From: Thermomonas sp.
Lineage (GTDB): Bacteria; Pseudomonadota; Gammaproteobacteria; Xanthomonadales; Xanthomonadaceae
Direction of reading: 5' to 3'
Assembly (NCBI GenBank): GCA_016720345.1
Contig: JADKKV010000007.1
Span: forward strand, 62,001 to 126,000
DNA: 64,000 nt
Positions 53,734-64,000 of the stretch are shown here, piece by piece; positions within the stretch are counted from its first letter, which is position 1; each line of letters begins with the position of its first letter. Both the position numbers and the translations under genes were made by a program. The notes beneath the pieces were generated by a model. It was given only the letters and a program-made list of their open reading frames with translations. It had not been told where the DNA came from and did no database searches.

Positions 53734-55022
53734 GGATGCTGAGCACGCGCGGGATCGCCCCCGCGGCATCGATCAGCGATGCGATCGCCGCCGGGCTGGC
53801 ACCGGATGGCGGCCTGTACATGCCGGCGTCGTTGCCGTCGTTCACACCTGCGGATTTCGACGGCGCCGACACCCTCGCGCAGGTTGCGCAACGCCTGTTG
53901 CGGCCGTTCTTCGCGGGCGACGCGCTGGAAGGCGAACTCGCGGCGATCTGCGCCACCGCGTTCGCCGTCGAACCCCCGCTGCGCACGTTCGGCGAAGCGA
54001 ACGACTACATCCTGGAACTGTTCCACGGCGCCACCGCCGCGTTCAAGGACTATGGCGCAAGCTTCCTTGCCGCTGCGCTGGCGGCCCTGCCGCGCGGCGA
54101 CAGGCCGCTGACGATCCTGGTCGCGACCTCCGGCGATACCGGTGCCGCGGTCGGCGCCGCCTTCCACCACAAGCCCGGGGTGCGCGTCGCCATCCTGTAC
54201 CCGGACGGCCGCGTCTCGCCACGGCAGGCGCACCAGTTGGGCTGCTTCGGCGACAACGTGCGCGCGTTGCGGGTGGACGGCAGCTTCGATGACTGCCAGA
54301 AGCTGGTGAAGACCTTGCTGTCCGATGCCGCGTTCAAGCAGGACGTCCCGCTGGGCTCGGCCAACAGCATCAGCCTGGGTCGCCTGCTGCCGCAGATGGC
54401 CTATTACGCGCATGCCGCGCTGGGCCACTGGCGCGCGGGCGGCAACCCACTGAACTTCGTGGTGCCCACCGGCAACCTGGGCAATGCGCTGGCCTGTTTC
54501 CTCGCGCGCAGCATGGGCCTGCCGATCGGCCGGCTGGTGCTGGCGAACAACGCCAACGACGTACTGGCCCGGTTCTTCGAGGGCGGCGACTACGCGCCGC
54601 AGGCCAGCCGCACCACCCTGGCCAACGCGATGGACGTCGGCGCGCCCAGCAACTTCGAGCGCCTGCAATGGCTTGAGCCCGATGCCGCGCGCCTGCGCGC
54701 CGAGCTGTCCGCCGAATCGGTCAGCGACGACGAGATCCGCGCGACCATCGTCGATGCGTTCCAGCGCCACGGCGAGATCGTCTGCCCGCATACCGCGTGC
54801 GCGGTGCGCGTCCTGCAGCGCCTGCGCGCGCGCGGCGCGGTAGGCGATTGGGCGGTGGTGGCGACCGCGCATCCGGCGAAGTTCCCGGAAGTGGTGGAGC
54901 CGCTGATCGGGCGCGAAGTGCCGCTGCCAGCCGCGCTGGCGGCGATGCTGGCGCGGCCCAGCCACGCGCAGCCGCTGGCAGGCGATGCCCGGGCCCTGGG
55001 CGATCTGCTCAGGGTGTCCTGA
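53730..55022 (+). CDS. thrC: Threonine synthase
   Basis: 430-residue PLP fold-type II enzyme converting O-phosphohomoserine to threonine. [14 protein letters not shown], the PLP lysine in [28 protein letters not shown] and [12 protein letters not shown] are present; [11 protein letters not shown] is near the end. The ATG overlaps the thrB stop (ATGA). The usual phosphate loop GSGNFG-type reads GNLGNAL here. Confidence 0.96.
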   Translation: MRMLSTRGIAPAASISDAIAAGLAPDGGLYMPASLPSFTPADFDGADTLAQVAQRLLRPFFAGDALEGELAAICATAFAVEPPLRTFGEANDYILELFHGATAAFKDYGASFLAAALAALPRGDRPLTILVATSGDTGAAVGAAFHHKPGVRVAILYPDGRVSPRQAHQLGCFGDNVRALRVDGSFDDCQKLVKTLLSDAAFKQDVPLGSANSISLGRLLPQMAYYAHAALGHWRAGGNPLNFVVPTGNLGNALACFLARSMGLPIGRLVLANNANDVLARFFEGGDYAPQASRTTLANAMDVGAPSNFERLQWLEPDAARLRAELSAESVSDDEIRATIVDAFQRHGEIVCPHTACAVRVLQRLRARGAVGDWAVVATAHPAKFPEVVEPLIGREVPLPAALAAMLARPSHAQPLAGDARALGDLLRVS

Positions 55023-55103
55023 GGCCAGCCGGGCAATCCGCCAAGACTTGCTGGTCGAATCGCAAGCACGGCCGTCGCATTGGCCGAAGGCGCCGTCGGC
55101 TGC

Positions 55104-55109
55104 GATAAT
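55104..55109 (+). promoter_or_regulatory. -10 box for tRNA-Arg
   Basis: TGCGATAAT is an extended -10 form, 12 nt before the tRNA, followed by a GC-rich discriminator. TTGGCC (55080-55085) at 18 nt may be the -35. Confidence 0.5.
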
Positions 55110-55120
55110 TGCGGGTCTGT

Positions 55121-55197
55121 GGCCCCGTAGCTCAGCTGGATAGAGCGGTCCCCTCCTAAGGGACAGGTCGTGCGTTCGAATCGCGCCGGGGTCACCA
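55121..55197 (+). tRNA. tRNA-Arg (anticodon CCT)
   Basis: A 77-nt cloverleaf with encoded CCA: acceptor GGCCCCG/CGGGGTC (one G-U), anticodon stem GTCCC/GGGAC with loop CTCCTAA, T-arm GTGCG/CGCGC with TTCGAAT. Anticodon CCT reads AGG, a rare codon in such genomes. Confidence 0.95.
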
Positions 55198-55208
55198 ACA
55201 TGCCTCCT

Positions 55209-55234
55209 GTAGAGCGGGGCAAGCCCCGCTCTAC
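55209..55234. repeat. GTAG-type perfect palindrome (REP/SMAG-like)
   Basis: GTAGAGCGGGGC and its exact complement flank an AA loop, giving a 12-bp hairpin. Stem-loops beginning GTAG are the mark of dispersed SMAG/REP elements in Stenotrophomonas and relatives. It may also end the tRNA transcript. Confidence 0.6.
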
Positions 55235-55263
55235 GACTCCCGCTTTCATCAGGAACCGAAACC

Positions 55264-56811
55264 ATGGCCCACCCCGTCCTCACCGCGCTCGGCCTGTCGG
55301 CCGCCGAATCCGGCACGGCAATCCCCGGCACCTACGTTGGCAACGGCGAATGGTCCAGGACCGCCGACGCCGGCGTGATCGAGCCGGTCAACCCGACCAC
55401 CGGCGAAGTGCTGGGCCGCGTGCAGGCCTCCAGCAAGGCCGATTACGAGTTGATCGTCGAGCGTGCGCAGGCCGCGTTCAAGGTCTGGCGCACCACCCCG
55501 GCACCGCGCCGCGGCGAGGCGATCCGCCTGTGCGCCGATGCGCTGCGCACCCACAAGGATGCGCTGGGTTCGCTGGTGGCGCTGGAAATGGGCAAGTCGA
55601 AGCCGGAAGGCGACGGCGAAGTGCAGGAAATGATCGACATCGGCGAGTTCGCGGTGGGCCTGTCGCGCCAGCTGTACGGCCTGACCATGCACAGCGAGCG
55701 CCCCGGCCACCGCATGTACGAGCAGTGGCACCCGATCGGCATCGTCGGCGTGATCTCGGCCTTCAACTTCCCGGTGGCGGTGTGGGCGTGGAACTCGTTC
55801 ATCGCCGCGATCTGCGGTGACATCACCGTGTGGAAGCCCTCGCCCAAGACCCCGCTGTCGGCCATCGCCAGCATGAAGATCTGCAACGAGGCGCTGAAGG
55901 CCGGCGGTTTCCCGGACATCTTCTTCCTGTTCAACGACGCTGGCAGCGAGCTCGCGCAGGACTTCGTGGACGACAAGCGCGTGCCGCTGATCAGCTTCAC
56001 CGGCAGCACCCGGGTCGGGCGCATGGTCGGCGAGCGCTGCGCGCGCCGGATGGGCCGCAGCCTGCTGGAGCTGGGCGGCAACAACGCGATCATCGTCGAC
56101 GAAACCGCCGACCTGAAGCTTGCGATCCCGGCCATCGTGTTCGGCGCGGTCGGCACCGCCGGCCAGCGCTGCACCACCACCCGCCGCCTGATCGTGCACG
56201 AGTCCATGTACGACGACGTGCTGGCCAAGCTGGTCACCGCCTACAAGCAGGTCGAGAAGAAGATCGGCGACCCGACCGATCCGACCAACCTGATGGGCCC
56301 GCTGAACAGCAAGGACGGCGTGGACGCGTACCTGGACGCGATCGCCAAGGCCAAGGCCGCGGGCGGCAAGGTGGAGACCGGCGGCGAGGCGATCGACCGT
56401 CCGGGCAACTTCGTGCTGCCCGCCATCGTCACCGGCCTGAGCAACGACGCCGAGATCGTCCAGCACGAGACCTTCGCGCCGATCCTGTACGTGATGAAGT
56501 ACAAGGACCTGGACGAAGCCATCGAGATGCAGAACGCGGTGCCGCAGGGGCTGTCGTCGTCGATCTTCACCACCAACCTCAAGCGCGCGGAGCAGTTCCT
56601 GTCCGCGTGGGGCTCGGACTGCGGCATCGCCAACGTCAACATCGGCACCAGCGGTGCGGAGATCGGCGGTGCGTTCGGTGGCGAGAAGGAGACCGGCGGC
56701 GGCCGCGAATCCGGCAGCGATGCCTGGAAGGCCTACATGCGCCGGCAGACCAACACCATCAACTACTCCGATTCCCTGCCGCTGGCGCAGGGCATCAAGT
56801 TCGACCTGTAA
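55264..56811 (+). CDS. ALDH7-family aldehyde dehydrogenase (alpha-aminoadipic semialdehyde dehydrogenase type)
   Basis: 515 residues. The catalytic Glu in [10 protein letters not shown] and Cys in [17 protein letters not shown] are intact. [22 protein letters not shown] and [13 protein letters not shown] form the NAD site. The C-terminal [31 protein letters not shown] is characteristic of antiquitin/AmaB enzymes that oxidise aminoadipate semialdehyde in lysine breakdown. It is preceded by tRNA-Arg and the palindrome, and followed 18 nt later by pyrD. Confidence 0.88.
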   Translation: MAHPVLTALGLSAAESGTAIPGTYVGNGEWSRTADAGVIEPVNPTTGEVLGRVQASSKADYELIVERAQAAFKVWRTTPAPRRGEAIRLCADALRTHKDALGSLVALEMGKSKPEGDGEVQEMIDIGEFAVGLSRQLYGLTMHSERPGHRMYEQWHPIGIVGVISAFNFPVAVWAWNSFIAAICGDITVWKPSPKTPLSAIASMKICNEALKAGGFPDIFFLFNDAGSELAQDFVDDKRVPLISFTGSTRVGRMVGERCARRMGRSLLELGGNNAIIVDETADLKLAIPAIVFGAVGTAGQRCTTTRRLIVHESMYDDVLAKLVTAYKQVEKKIGDPTDPTNLMGPLNSKDGVDAYLDAIAKAKAAGGKVETGGEAIDRPGNFVLPAIVTGLSNDAEIVQHETFAPILYVMKYKDLDEAIEMQNAVPQGLSSSIFTTNLKRAEQFLSAWGSDCGIANVNIGTSGAEIGGAFGGEKETGGGRESGSDAWKAYMRRQTNTINYSDSLPLAQGIKFDL

Positions 56812-56829
56812 CGCCGGCCGCGCAAACGG

Positions 56830-57885
56830 ATGTACGGACTCGCCCGCCCCTTCCTGTTCGCCTTCGATGCCGAGCGCGCGCACGGGCTTGGCCTGGCCGC
56901 GCTCGAGGCCGCCTACCGCAGCGGGCTGAACCCGCTGCTGGCGACCGTGCCGAAGCCGCTGCCGACCAAGGCGTTCGGGCTGACCTTCCAGAACCCGCTG
57001 GGCCTTGCCGCCGGGATGGACAAGAACGGCGCCCACATCGACGCGCTGATGGCACTGGGCTTCGGCTTCGTCGAGATCGGCACCACCACCCCGCGCGCGC
57101 AGCCGGGCAACCCGAAGCCGCGGATGTTCCGGCTGCCGGAACACGAGGCGGTGATCAACCGCCTCGGCTTCAACAACGAGGGCGTGGACGCGCTGGTGCG
57201 CAACGTCGAGCGCGCGCAACGCTCGCGCGCACTGCTCGGCATCAACATCGGCAAGAACAAGGACACCCCGAACGAATCGGCGGAATCCGACTACCTGTTC
57301 TGCCTGGAGCGGGTATACCCGCTGGCCGACTACATCACCGTCAACATTTCCTCGCCGAACACCGCCGGCCTGCGCGAACTGCAGGAGGAACAGGCGCTGC
57401 GGCGGCTGGTCGGCAACCTGCGCGAGGCGCAGGAGAAGCTCGGCGCGCAGCACGGCAAGCGGGTGCCGATGCTGGTCAAGATCGCGCCCGACCTCAGCGA
57501 GAGCGACATCGACGCGGCCGGGCGCGTGCTCGGCGACCTGCAGGTGGACGGCGTGATCGCCGGCAACACCACGATCTCGCGCGAAGGCGTGGAGGGCGCG
57601 CGCTTCGCCAATGAAGTGGGCGGCCTGTCCGGCGCGCCGCTGATGGGCAAGTCGACGGTGGTGCTGCGGATGCTGCGCACGCGGCTGCCGGAGGCGATCC
57701 CGCTGGTCGGCGTCGGCGGCATCCTGCACGGCGCCGACGCCGCCACCAAGCAGGCCGCGGGCGCGACCCTGATGCAGGTCTACACCGGCCTGGTCTATCG
57801 CGGCCCGGCCCTGGTCGGCGAATGCGTGGAGGCGTTGCGCCGGCGCAAGGAAGCGCCCAGCCGCGGGACCCTGCCGCCCGAATGA
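56830..57885 (+). CDS. pyrD: Dihydroorotate dehydrogenase (quinone), class 2
   Basis: 351 residues. The N-terminal amphipathic helical pair ([20 protein letters not shown]) marks the membrane-associated class 2 enzyme. FMN and substrate regions are [54 protein letters not shown] with its catalytic Ser, and [12 protein letters not shown]. It oxidises dihydroorotate to orotate with ubiquinone in pyrimidine synthesis. Its stop overlaps the murB start. Confidence 0.96.
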   Translation: MYGLARPFLFAFDAERAHGLGLAALEAAYRSGLNPLLATVPKPLPTKAFGLTFQNPLGLAAGMDKNGAHIDALMALGFGFVEIGTTTPRAQPGNPKPRMFRLPEHEAVINRLGFNNEGVDALVRNVERAQRSRALLGINIGKNKDTPNESAESDYLFCLERVYPLADYITVNISSPNTAGLRELQEEQALRRLVGNLREAQEKLGAQHGKRVPMLVKIAPDLSESDIDAAGRVLGDLQVDGVIAGNTTISREGVEGARFANEVGGLSGAPLMGKSTVVLRMLRTRLPEAIPLVGVGGILHGADAATKQAAGATLMQVYTGLVYRGPALVGECVEALRRRKEAPSRGTLPPE

Positions 57886-58949
57886 GCGCCGCGTCGACCC
57901 GCATGTCGACCGCGGCGTACCGCATCGTCGAGAACGCGCGGCTGGATGCGCGCAATACCTTCGGCGTACAGGCGACCGCGCCGCTGCTGGTCGAAGTGGC
58001 GGATGCCAGCGCACTGCCGGACCTGTTCGGCAAGGCGATGCCGGATGATTGCCCGGCGCTGGTGCTGGGCGGCGGCAGCAACCTGCTGTTCGCCGGCGAT
58101 CCGGCGGGCGTGGTGCTGGCGCTGACCGCGCAGCGGATCGGAATCCGCGACGATGATGGCGCCCGCGCGATCGTGCGCGCCGATGCCGGCGTCGGCTGGC
58201 ACGACCTGGTGCTGTGGACGCTGGGCCATGGCCTGTGCGGCCTCGAGAACCTGGCGCTGATCCCGGGCACGGTCGGCGCCGCGCCGATCCAGAACATCGG
58301 CGCCTATGGCGTGGAGGTATGCGATCGCATCCACGCGGTGGAGGCGTTCGACCGCCCAGCCGGCGCGTTCGTGCGCTTCGCCGCCGCCGATTGCGCCTTC
58401 GCCTATCGCGAATCGCTGTTCAAGCGCGATCCCGGGCGGTACATCGTCACCGCGGTGGAGTTCGCGCTGTCGCGCACGCCGGCCCTGAAACTCGACTACG
58501 CCGGCATCGGCGAAGAACTGCAGGCGATGGGGATCGACGGCACGCCGCGCGCGTCGCAGGTGGCCGAGGCGGTGATCCGCATCCGCCGGCGCAAGCTGCC
58601 GGACCCCGCGCTGCTGGGCAATGCCGGCAGCTTCTTCAAGAACCCGATGGTGGCGGCGGCGGTCGCGGCAGGGCTGCAGGCCGCCCATCCCGGCATGCCG
58701 GTGTTCCGCGCCGGCGACGCCGACACCCGCAAGCTGTCCGCGGCCTGGCTGATCGACCAGTGCGGCTGGAAGGGCCACCGCGACGGCGATGCCGGCGTCG
58801 CCGAATCGCACGCGCTGGTGCTGGTCAACCACGGCCATGCCACCGGCGCGCAACTGCTCGACCTGGCCCGGCGGATCGCCGCCTCGGTGCGGGAGCGCTT
58901 CGGGGTCGCGATCGAACCCGAACCACGCATCATCGGCGCACGCTGGTGA
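57882..58949 (+). CDS. murB: UDP-N-acetylenolpyruvoylglucosamine reductase
   Basis: 355-residue FAD enzyme of the long (E. coli type I) form. [34 protein letters not shown]-type loop [19 protein letters not shown], the YRESLFK insert and the catalytic Ser in [12 protein letters not shown] are present. It makes UDP-MurNAc with NADPH. ATG 57882 overlaps the pyrD stop (ATGA) and was preferred to a longer in-frame start. Confidence 0.95.
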   Translation: MSAASTRMSTAAYRIVENARLDARNTFGVQATAPLLVEVADASALPDLFGKAMPDDCPALVLGGGSNLLFAGDPAGVVLALTAQRIGIRDDDGARAIVRADAGVGWHDLVLWTLGHGLCGLENLALIPGTVGAAPIQNIGAYGVEVCDRIHAVEAFDRPAGAFVRFAAADCAFAYRESLFKRDPGRYIVTAVEFALSRTPALKLDYAGIGEELQAMGIDGTPRASQVAEAVIRIRRRKLPDPALLGNAGSFFKNPMVAAAVAAGLQAAHPGMPVFRAGDADTRKLSAAWLIDQCGWKGHRDGDAGVAESHALVLVNHGHATGAQLLDLARRIAASVRERFGVAIEPEPRIIGARW

Positions 58950-59875
58950 ACCTGCAGCTGCGGGCCGCGCTGCTGATGCTGGCCAGCACGGTCGGGTTCG
59001 GCCTGATGGCGGTCTGCATCCGGCTGGCATCGCAGACCGAGCCGGTGGCGGAGATCGCGTTCTTCCGCAACCTGTTCGGGCTGGCCGGACTGCTGCCGGT
59101 GCTGGCGTGGCCGGCGCTGCGTGGCGGCGGCGCCGCGGCGCACCTGCGCCAGGTGCTGCGCACGACCCAGCTGCGGCGCTACTTCATCCGCTGCCTGATC
59201 GGCATGGTCAGCATGTGGATGGGGTTCTGGGCGATCGCCAACCTGCCGCTGGCGCAGGCGGTGTCGCTGGCCTATTCCTCGCCGATCTTCGTCACCATCG
59301 CCGCGGTGCTGCTGCTGGGCGAACGCGTGCGCGTGCGCCGCTGGCTGGCGGTGGTGGCCGGGTTCATCGGCGTGCTGGTGATCGTGCGCCCGTGGTCGCA
59401 TGCGTTCAGCACCGGCAGCCTGGTGGCGGTGGGCGCGGCGGTGATCACCGCGATCGTGGCGATCCAGATCAAGCAGCTTTCCCACCACGACGGTTCCGAC
59501 ACCATCGTGCTGTGGACCTACCTGTTCTGGATCCCGATGTCGCTGCCGGCTGCACTGTGGTTCTGGCATCCGCCACAGGGCATCGCCTGGCTGTGGCTGC
59601 TGCTGTCCGGGGTGCTCGGCACCGTGGGCCAGTTGCTGTGGACGCGCGCGCTGAAGCTGGGCGAGGTCTCGGCGCTGACCCCGATCAGCTTCGTGCAGCT
59701 GGTGATCGTCACCATCGCCGGCTGGCTGTGGTTCGACGAGCGCGTCGACCGCTGGACCGCGCTCGGTGCCGCCATCATCTTCGCCGCCACCGCCTACATC
59801 GCCCACCGCGAGGCGGTGCTGGCGCGCCAGCACCGCAGCAACGCCCCCAGCGAGGCGGTGGAACCCGGCAACTGA
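58946..59875 (+). CDS. DMT superfamily (EamA) transporter
   Basis: 309-residue inner-membrane protein with about ten helices in two EamA repeats. The first repeat shows AAVLLLGERVRVRRWLAVVAGFIGVLVIV and the second the matching WLWFDERVDRWTALGAAIIFAATAYIAHRE. The GTG start overlaps the murB stop by 4 nt. Substrate unknown. Confidence 0.88.
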   Translation: MNLQLRAALLMLASTVGFGLMAVCIRLASQTEPVAEIAFFRNLFGLAGLLPVLAWPALRGGGAAAHLRQVLRTTQLRRYFIRCLIGMVSMWMGFWAIANLPLAQAVSLAYSSPIFVTIAAVLLLGERVRVRRWLAVVAGFIGVLVIVRPWSHAFSTGSLVAVGAAVITAIVAIQIKQLSHHDGSDTIVLWTYLFWIPMSLPAALWFWHPPQGIAWLWLLLSGVLGTVGQLLWTRALKLGEVSALTPISFVQLVIVTIAGWLWFDERVDRWTALGAAIIFAATAYIAHREAVLARQHRSNAPSEAVEPGN

Positions 59876-59920
59876 TCCGGCTCCCGGCTACACTCGCGGC
59901 GACACCACCGATACCCTCGC

Positions 59921-60820
59921 ATGGCCAGCAGCCAGCCCCCGCACGATACCGCCCAGCACACCATCCTCAGCCCCGGACCGGCGCGCCCGCAGGCGCGCGC
60001 GGCGCGGGTGGTGGTGATCCACGGCGAAGGCCTGGGCCAGCGGGTGGTGGTGGAAGCCGCGCCGGTGCTGGTCGGGCGCTCGCAGGAGGCCGACCTGGTG
60101 ATCGCGCACAAGAGCGTCTCGCGCGAGCACTGCCGGATCTGGCGCGACGATTCCGGCTACCGCGTCCGCGACCTTGGCGCCACCAACACCACGAGGGTCA
60201 ACGACCGCCGGATCGACGGCGAGGCCGGGCTGGCCGACGGCGACCAGCTGACGGTCGGCGAGAGCATCCTCAAGTTCATCAGCGAGGACAGCGTCGAGGC
60301 CAGCTACCACGAACAGATCTACCAGCTGGCCACCCACGACGCCCTGACCGAGCTGTACAACCGCCGCCACTTCATCGAGGCGGCGGACAAGGAAATCGCC
60401 CGCGCGCTGCGGCAGCCTTTGCCGCTGGCCCTGTGCATCGTCGACGTCGACCTGTTCAAGCCGGTCAACGACCGCCACGGTCACCTGAGCGGCGACGAGG
60501 TGCTGCGCCAGATCGCCGCGGTGCTGCGCCGGCATGCGCGCGCCGGCGACATCGCCGCGCGCATCGGCGGCGAGGAATTCGCGCTGCTGCTGCCGGGGTG
60601 CGCGCTGGACGCGGCGAGCACCTTCGCCGACCGCCTGCGCGAGGCAGTCGCCGCCACTGCGTTCGCCCCCGGCGGCGAACCGCAGCGGATCACGGTCAGC
60701 ATCGGGATCGCGGCGCTGGGACCCGGGCGCCAGGACCGGGCCGCGCTGATGGCCGCGGCCGATGCCGCGCTCTACCGGGCCAAGCACGCCGGCCGCAACC
60801 AGGTGTGCGTGCAGGAGTGA
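59921..60820 (+). CDS. FHA-GGDEF diguanylate cyclase
   Basis: 299 residues, no membrane segment. An FHA phosphothreonine-binding domain (about 28-120: VLVGRSQEADLVIAHKSVSREH and DLGATNTTRVND) is joined to a GGDEF domain (about 135-296). The active site is GGEEF (216-220), and RAGD (207-210) five residues before it is an intact RxxD product-inhibition site. It should make c-di-GMP under control of a phosphorylated partner. It is convergent with the HD-GYP gene, only 36 nt apart. Confidence 0.93.
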   Translation: MASSQPPHDTAQHTILSPGPARPQARAARVVVIHGEGLGQRVVVEAAPVLVGRSQEADLVIAHKSVSREHCRIWRDDSGYRVRDLGATNTTRVNDRRIDGEAGLADGDQLTVGESILKFISEDSVEASYHEQIYQLATHDALTELYNRRHFIEAADKEIARALRQPLPLALCIVDVDLFKPVNDRHGHLSGDEVLRQIAAVLRRHARAGDIAARIGGEEFALLLPGCALDAASTFADRLREAVAATAFAPGGEPQRITVSIGIAALGPGRQDRAALMAAADAALYRAKHAGRNQVCVQE

Positions 60821-60856
60821 GCGCGCCGCGCGGGCGCCGTGTGCGACGGCCGCGGC

Positions 60857-62815
60857 CTACAGGTAGTCCTCGATCCTGACCTCGTCGATCTGCTCCGGCA
60901 GCATGAAGCGGCCGGCGTAGTCGCGGTGCACGCCGGTGCGCAGGAACAGTTCGAACAACTCCGGGTCGATGTGGTTGTCCTTGCGCATGTTCGCCATGAT
61001 CGCCAGTGCCTGCGACAGCGTCTTGCCCGGCTTGTACGGGCGGTCGGCGGCGGTCAGCGCCTCGAAGATGTCGGCGATCGCCATCATCCGCGCCAGCGGG
61101 CTGAGCTGTTCGCGGTCCAGCCGGCGCGGATAGCCGGTGCCGTCCAGTTTCTCGTGGTGGCCACCGGCGATCTCGGGCACCGCGCGCAGGTGGCGCGGGA
61201 ACGGCAGCTCGCCCAGCATGCGGATGGTCAGCACCATGTGCTCGTTGATCTTGTAGCGTTCCTCGGCGGTCAGGGTGCCGCGGCTCACCGACAGGTTGTG
61301 CAGTTCGCCGCGGTTGTACAGCAGTTCGGGCACGTCCATCCGGAACCCCCAGCGGTTGTCCTCCGGGATCGCCTCCTCCGCCGGGCGCGCGATCCGGTGC
61401 TGCGGCTTGTCCGCCAGCAGCGGCTCCTCCACCGGCAACGCAGCCGAGGCCCCGGGATGGCGCGCGAGCTCGTCGCGCGATAGCCCGAGGCGATCGTCCA
61501 GGGTCCGCAACCAGCGGCGCGCGCCGATGTCGCGCAGGCGCCGCTGTTTCTCCGGCGACAGGTATTCGCCACCGACGTTGCACTCGGCGACGAACGCGAA
61601 CTCCTCATCCAGCATCGCCTTCAGCGCGTCCCGCTGGTCGCCCAACGCGGCCTCGTCGCCACCCTCGGCGCGGCCGCGCCAGTAGGCGATGTCGGCATCG
61701 CGCTTGAGCACCTCGAAGCGGGTGCGGATCTCGTGGATGCGGTCGTACACCGTCTCCAGCTTGGTCGCCTTGTCCACCACGTGCTCGGGCGTGGTCACCT
61801 TGCCGCAGTCGTGCAGCCAGGCGCCGATGTGCAGGGCTTCCCATTCCTCGGGGTCGAGGTCGAAGCCGGCATACGGGCCCTCGCGCGCGGCGCAGGCGGC
61901 GCGCGCCAGCATGAAGGTCAGTTCGGGCACCCGCTCGCAATGGCCGCCGGTGTACGGACTCTGGGCATCGATGGCGCCGGCGACCATGCGGATCGTCGCT
62001 TCCAGCAGCGCCTTCTGCCCGCGCAGGAGTTCGCGGGTCTCCAGCGAGGTGGCCGCGCTTGCCGCCAGCGCCTCGATGAAGCGGGCATTGGCGGCGTCGA
62101 TCTCGCCGTCCTTGAACAGCAGCAGCATCCCCAGCAACTGTTCGCGGCGATCGCGCAGCGGCAACGCCAGCGTGCCGAACCCCGCGAACCCCGGATCCAG
62201 GCCGATCGCCTCCAGTTCCCCGTCCCGCAAGTGCCCGTTCGCAGGCTGCATGGTCGCGCGCGCATCCGCCATCAGGCGCGGCAGCCCGGCCTGCGGCAAC
62301 GGCGGCATGCCCGGGTTTGCGCGCGCCTTGCCGCCTTCGGCATCCATCGCGGTCGCGACCAGCGCGTCGGTGGCGGCATCGACCAGGTACAGCACGCCGC
62401 CACGCGCACCGGCGAGGTCCACCATCTTGTCCAGCAGCCACGGCTGCAGGGCCTCCAGGTCGGTCTCGGTGGCCAGCCGGCGGTTCATGCGCAGGAACCG
62501 GCGCACTGCATCGCGCATCAGGTCGAATGCGCCGCCGAGCTGGTCGATCTCGCGCACCGGCGAACGCACCAGCGGGTGGTCGCCGAAATCGAATCGGCGC
62601 ACGGCCTCGGCCTGTTCCGCCAGTTCCGCCAGCGGCGCTGCGATCCGGCGCGACGCCAGCAGCGCGACCACCGCCACCGCGACCAGCAGCAGGCCGAATT
62701 CACCGGGGCCGGGGATTACCTCGCCGAACTGCCGCAACACCAGCCCGGTGGCCGCCACCAGGGCCACCGCCAGCAGGGTGATGTGCAGGTGCAACGGAAA
62801 ACTCGCGCGACCCAT
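60857..62815 (-). CDS. Membrane HD-GYP phosphodiesterase with HAMP and GAF-like domains
   Basis: 652 residues. Two membrane helices (about 10-28 and 40-55) precede a HAMP region (to about 110), a GAF-like sensor (about 118-265) and an HD-GYP domain. The metal motif is AWLHDCGK (His335-Asp336), and HHEKLDGTGYP (553-563) is complete, so c-di-GMP hydrolysis is expected. The HD and GYP motifs are about 225 residues apart, far more than in compact members such as RpfG, indicating a roughly 150-residue insertion (about 375-520). It pairs with the convergent cyclase. Confidence 0.9.
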   Translation of the reverse strand: MGRASFPLHLHITLLAVALVAATGLVLRQFGEVIPGPGEFGLLLVAVAVVALLASRRIAAPLAELAEQAEAVRRFDFGDHPLVRSPVREIDQLGGAFDLMRDAVRRFLRMNRRLATETDLEALQPWLLDKMVDLAGARGGVLYLVDAATDALVATAMDAEGGKARANPGMPPLPQAGLPRLMADARATMQPANGHLRDGELEAIGLDPGFAGFGTLALPLRDRREQLLGMLLLFKDGEIDAANARFIEALAASAATSLETRELLRGQKALLEATIRMVAGAIDAQSPYTGGHCERVPELTFMLARAACAAREGPYAGFDLDPEEWEALHIGAWLHDCGKVTTPEHVVDKATKLETVYDRIHEIRTRFEVLKRDADIAYWRGRAEGGDEAALGDQRDALKAMLDEEFAFVAECNVGGEYLSPEKQRRLRDIGARRWLRTLDDRLGLSRDELARHPGASAALPVEEPLLADKPQHRIARPAEEAIPEDNRWGFRMDVPELLYNRGELHNLSVSRGTLTAEERYKINEHMVLTIRMLGELPFPRHLRAVPEIAGGHHEKLDGTGYPRRLDREQLSPLARMMAIADIFEALTAADRPYKPGKTLSQALAIMANMRKDNHIDPELFELFLRTGVHRDYAGRFMLPEQIDEVRIEDYL

Positions 62816-62914
62816 GCCGAAGACGCCCCCTCGCCCGGTGCCGTCGCCATCCTAGCCGAGCCGCGCATCCCCCGGGTGGGTTGGGCGTGCGCCGATGCCC
62901 GTGGCGCCCCCTCT

Positions 62915-64000
<1,086 letters not shown>

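Overview
The window reads as a chromosomal segment of a high-GC gammaproteobacterium of the Xanthomonadaceae/Lysobacteraceae type. The support is indirect: an SdhE/CptA pair, an E. coli-order his operon, a fused thrA with a threonine-rich leader, a Tat-exported HiPIP, PhaR, a GTAG-type palindrome and an Oar-like TonB-dependent receptor. No plasmid, prophage, IS element or CRISPR array is visible. Genes are tightly packed and many neighbours overlap by 4 or 8 nt.

Layout. 1-5.6 kb (minus): SDHAF4-like factor, sdhCDAB, sdhE, cptA and a LolC-type permease cut by the window edge, with ygfZ divergent at 5.65 kb; this is succinate dehydrogenase with its flavinylation and Fe-S support genes. 6.6-17 kb: an FAD dehydrogenase, a secreted protein of unknown function, an FMN 2-hydroxyacid oxidase with a ThDP enzyme, then gcdH, a GST and a fused 2-oxoacid dehydrogenase E1. 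17-19.5 kb: tatD, tcdA and phaR. 19.5-27 kb (minus): hisGDCBHAFI led by a TrpR-like regulator with a palindromic site. 27-31 kb: an M48 protease, a SUMF1 lipoprotein, rnd and tRNA-Ala. 31.3-34.5 kb: an HlyD/FtsX/ATPase export system. 34.6-36.1 kb: an OYE-family reductase and a HiPIP.

36.3-47.6 kb holds the most coherent unusual locus. A VanX-type lipoprotein, a beta-lactamase-fold hydrolase and a TonB-dependent receptor lie on the minus strand. Divergent from them are an NlpC/P60 peptidase, an L-Ala-D/L-Glu-type epimerase (frameshifted here), an RpiR-type regulator, an L,D-transpeptidase-like lipoprotein and a dicarboxylate/amino-acid symporter. Together they look like a system for digesting and recycling peptidoglycan stem peptides. 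It is followed by a small lower-GC islet (about 47.85-49.26 kb) that begins beside a decapitated LuxR-type response regulator and carries an unknown lipoprotein, and then by a TacA/TacT toxin-antitoxin pair.

50.1-55.0 kb: thrL-thrABC. 55.1-60.8 kb: tRNA-Arg, an ALDH7 dehydrogenase, pyrD, murB, a DMT transporter and an FHA-GGDEF cyclase. 60.9-64 kb (minus): an HD-GYP phosphodiesterase convergent with the cyclase, and ispG cut by the window edge. Pathway links between neighbours are inferences from family identity and gene order. No database search was possible.
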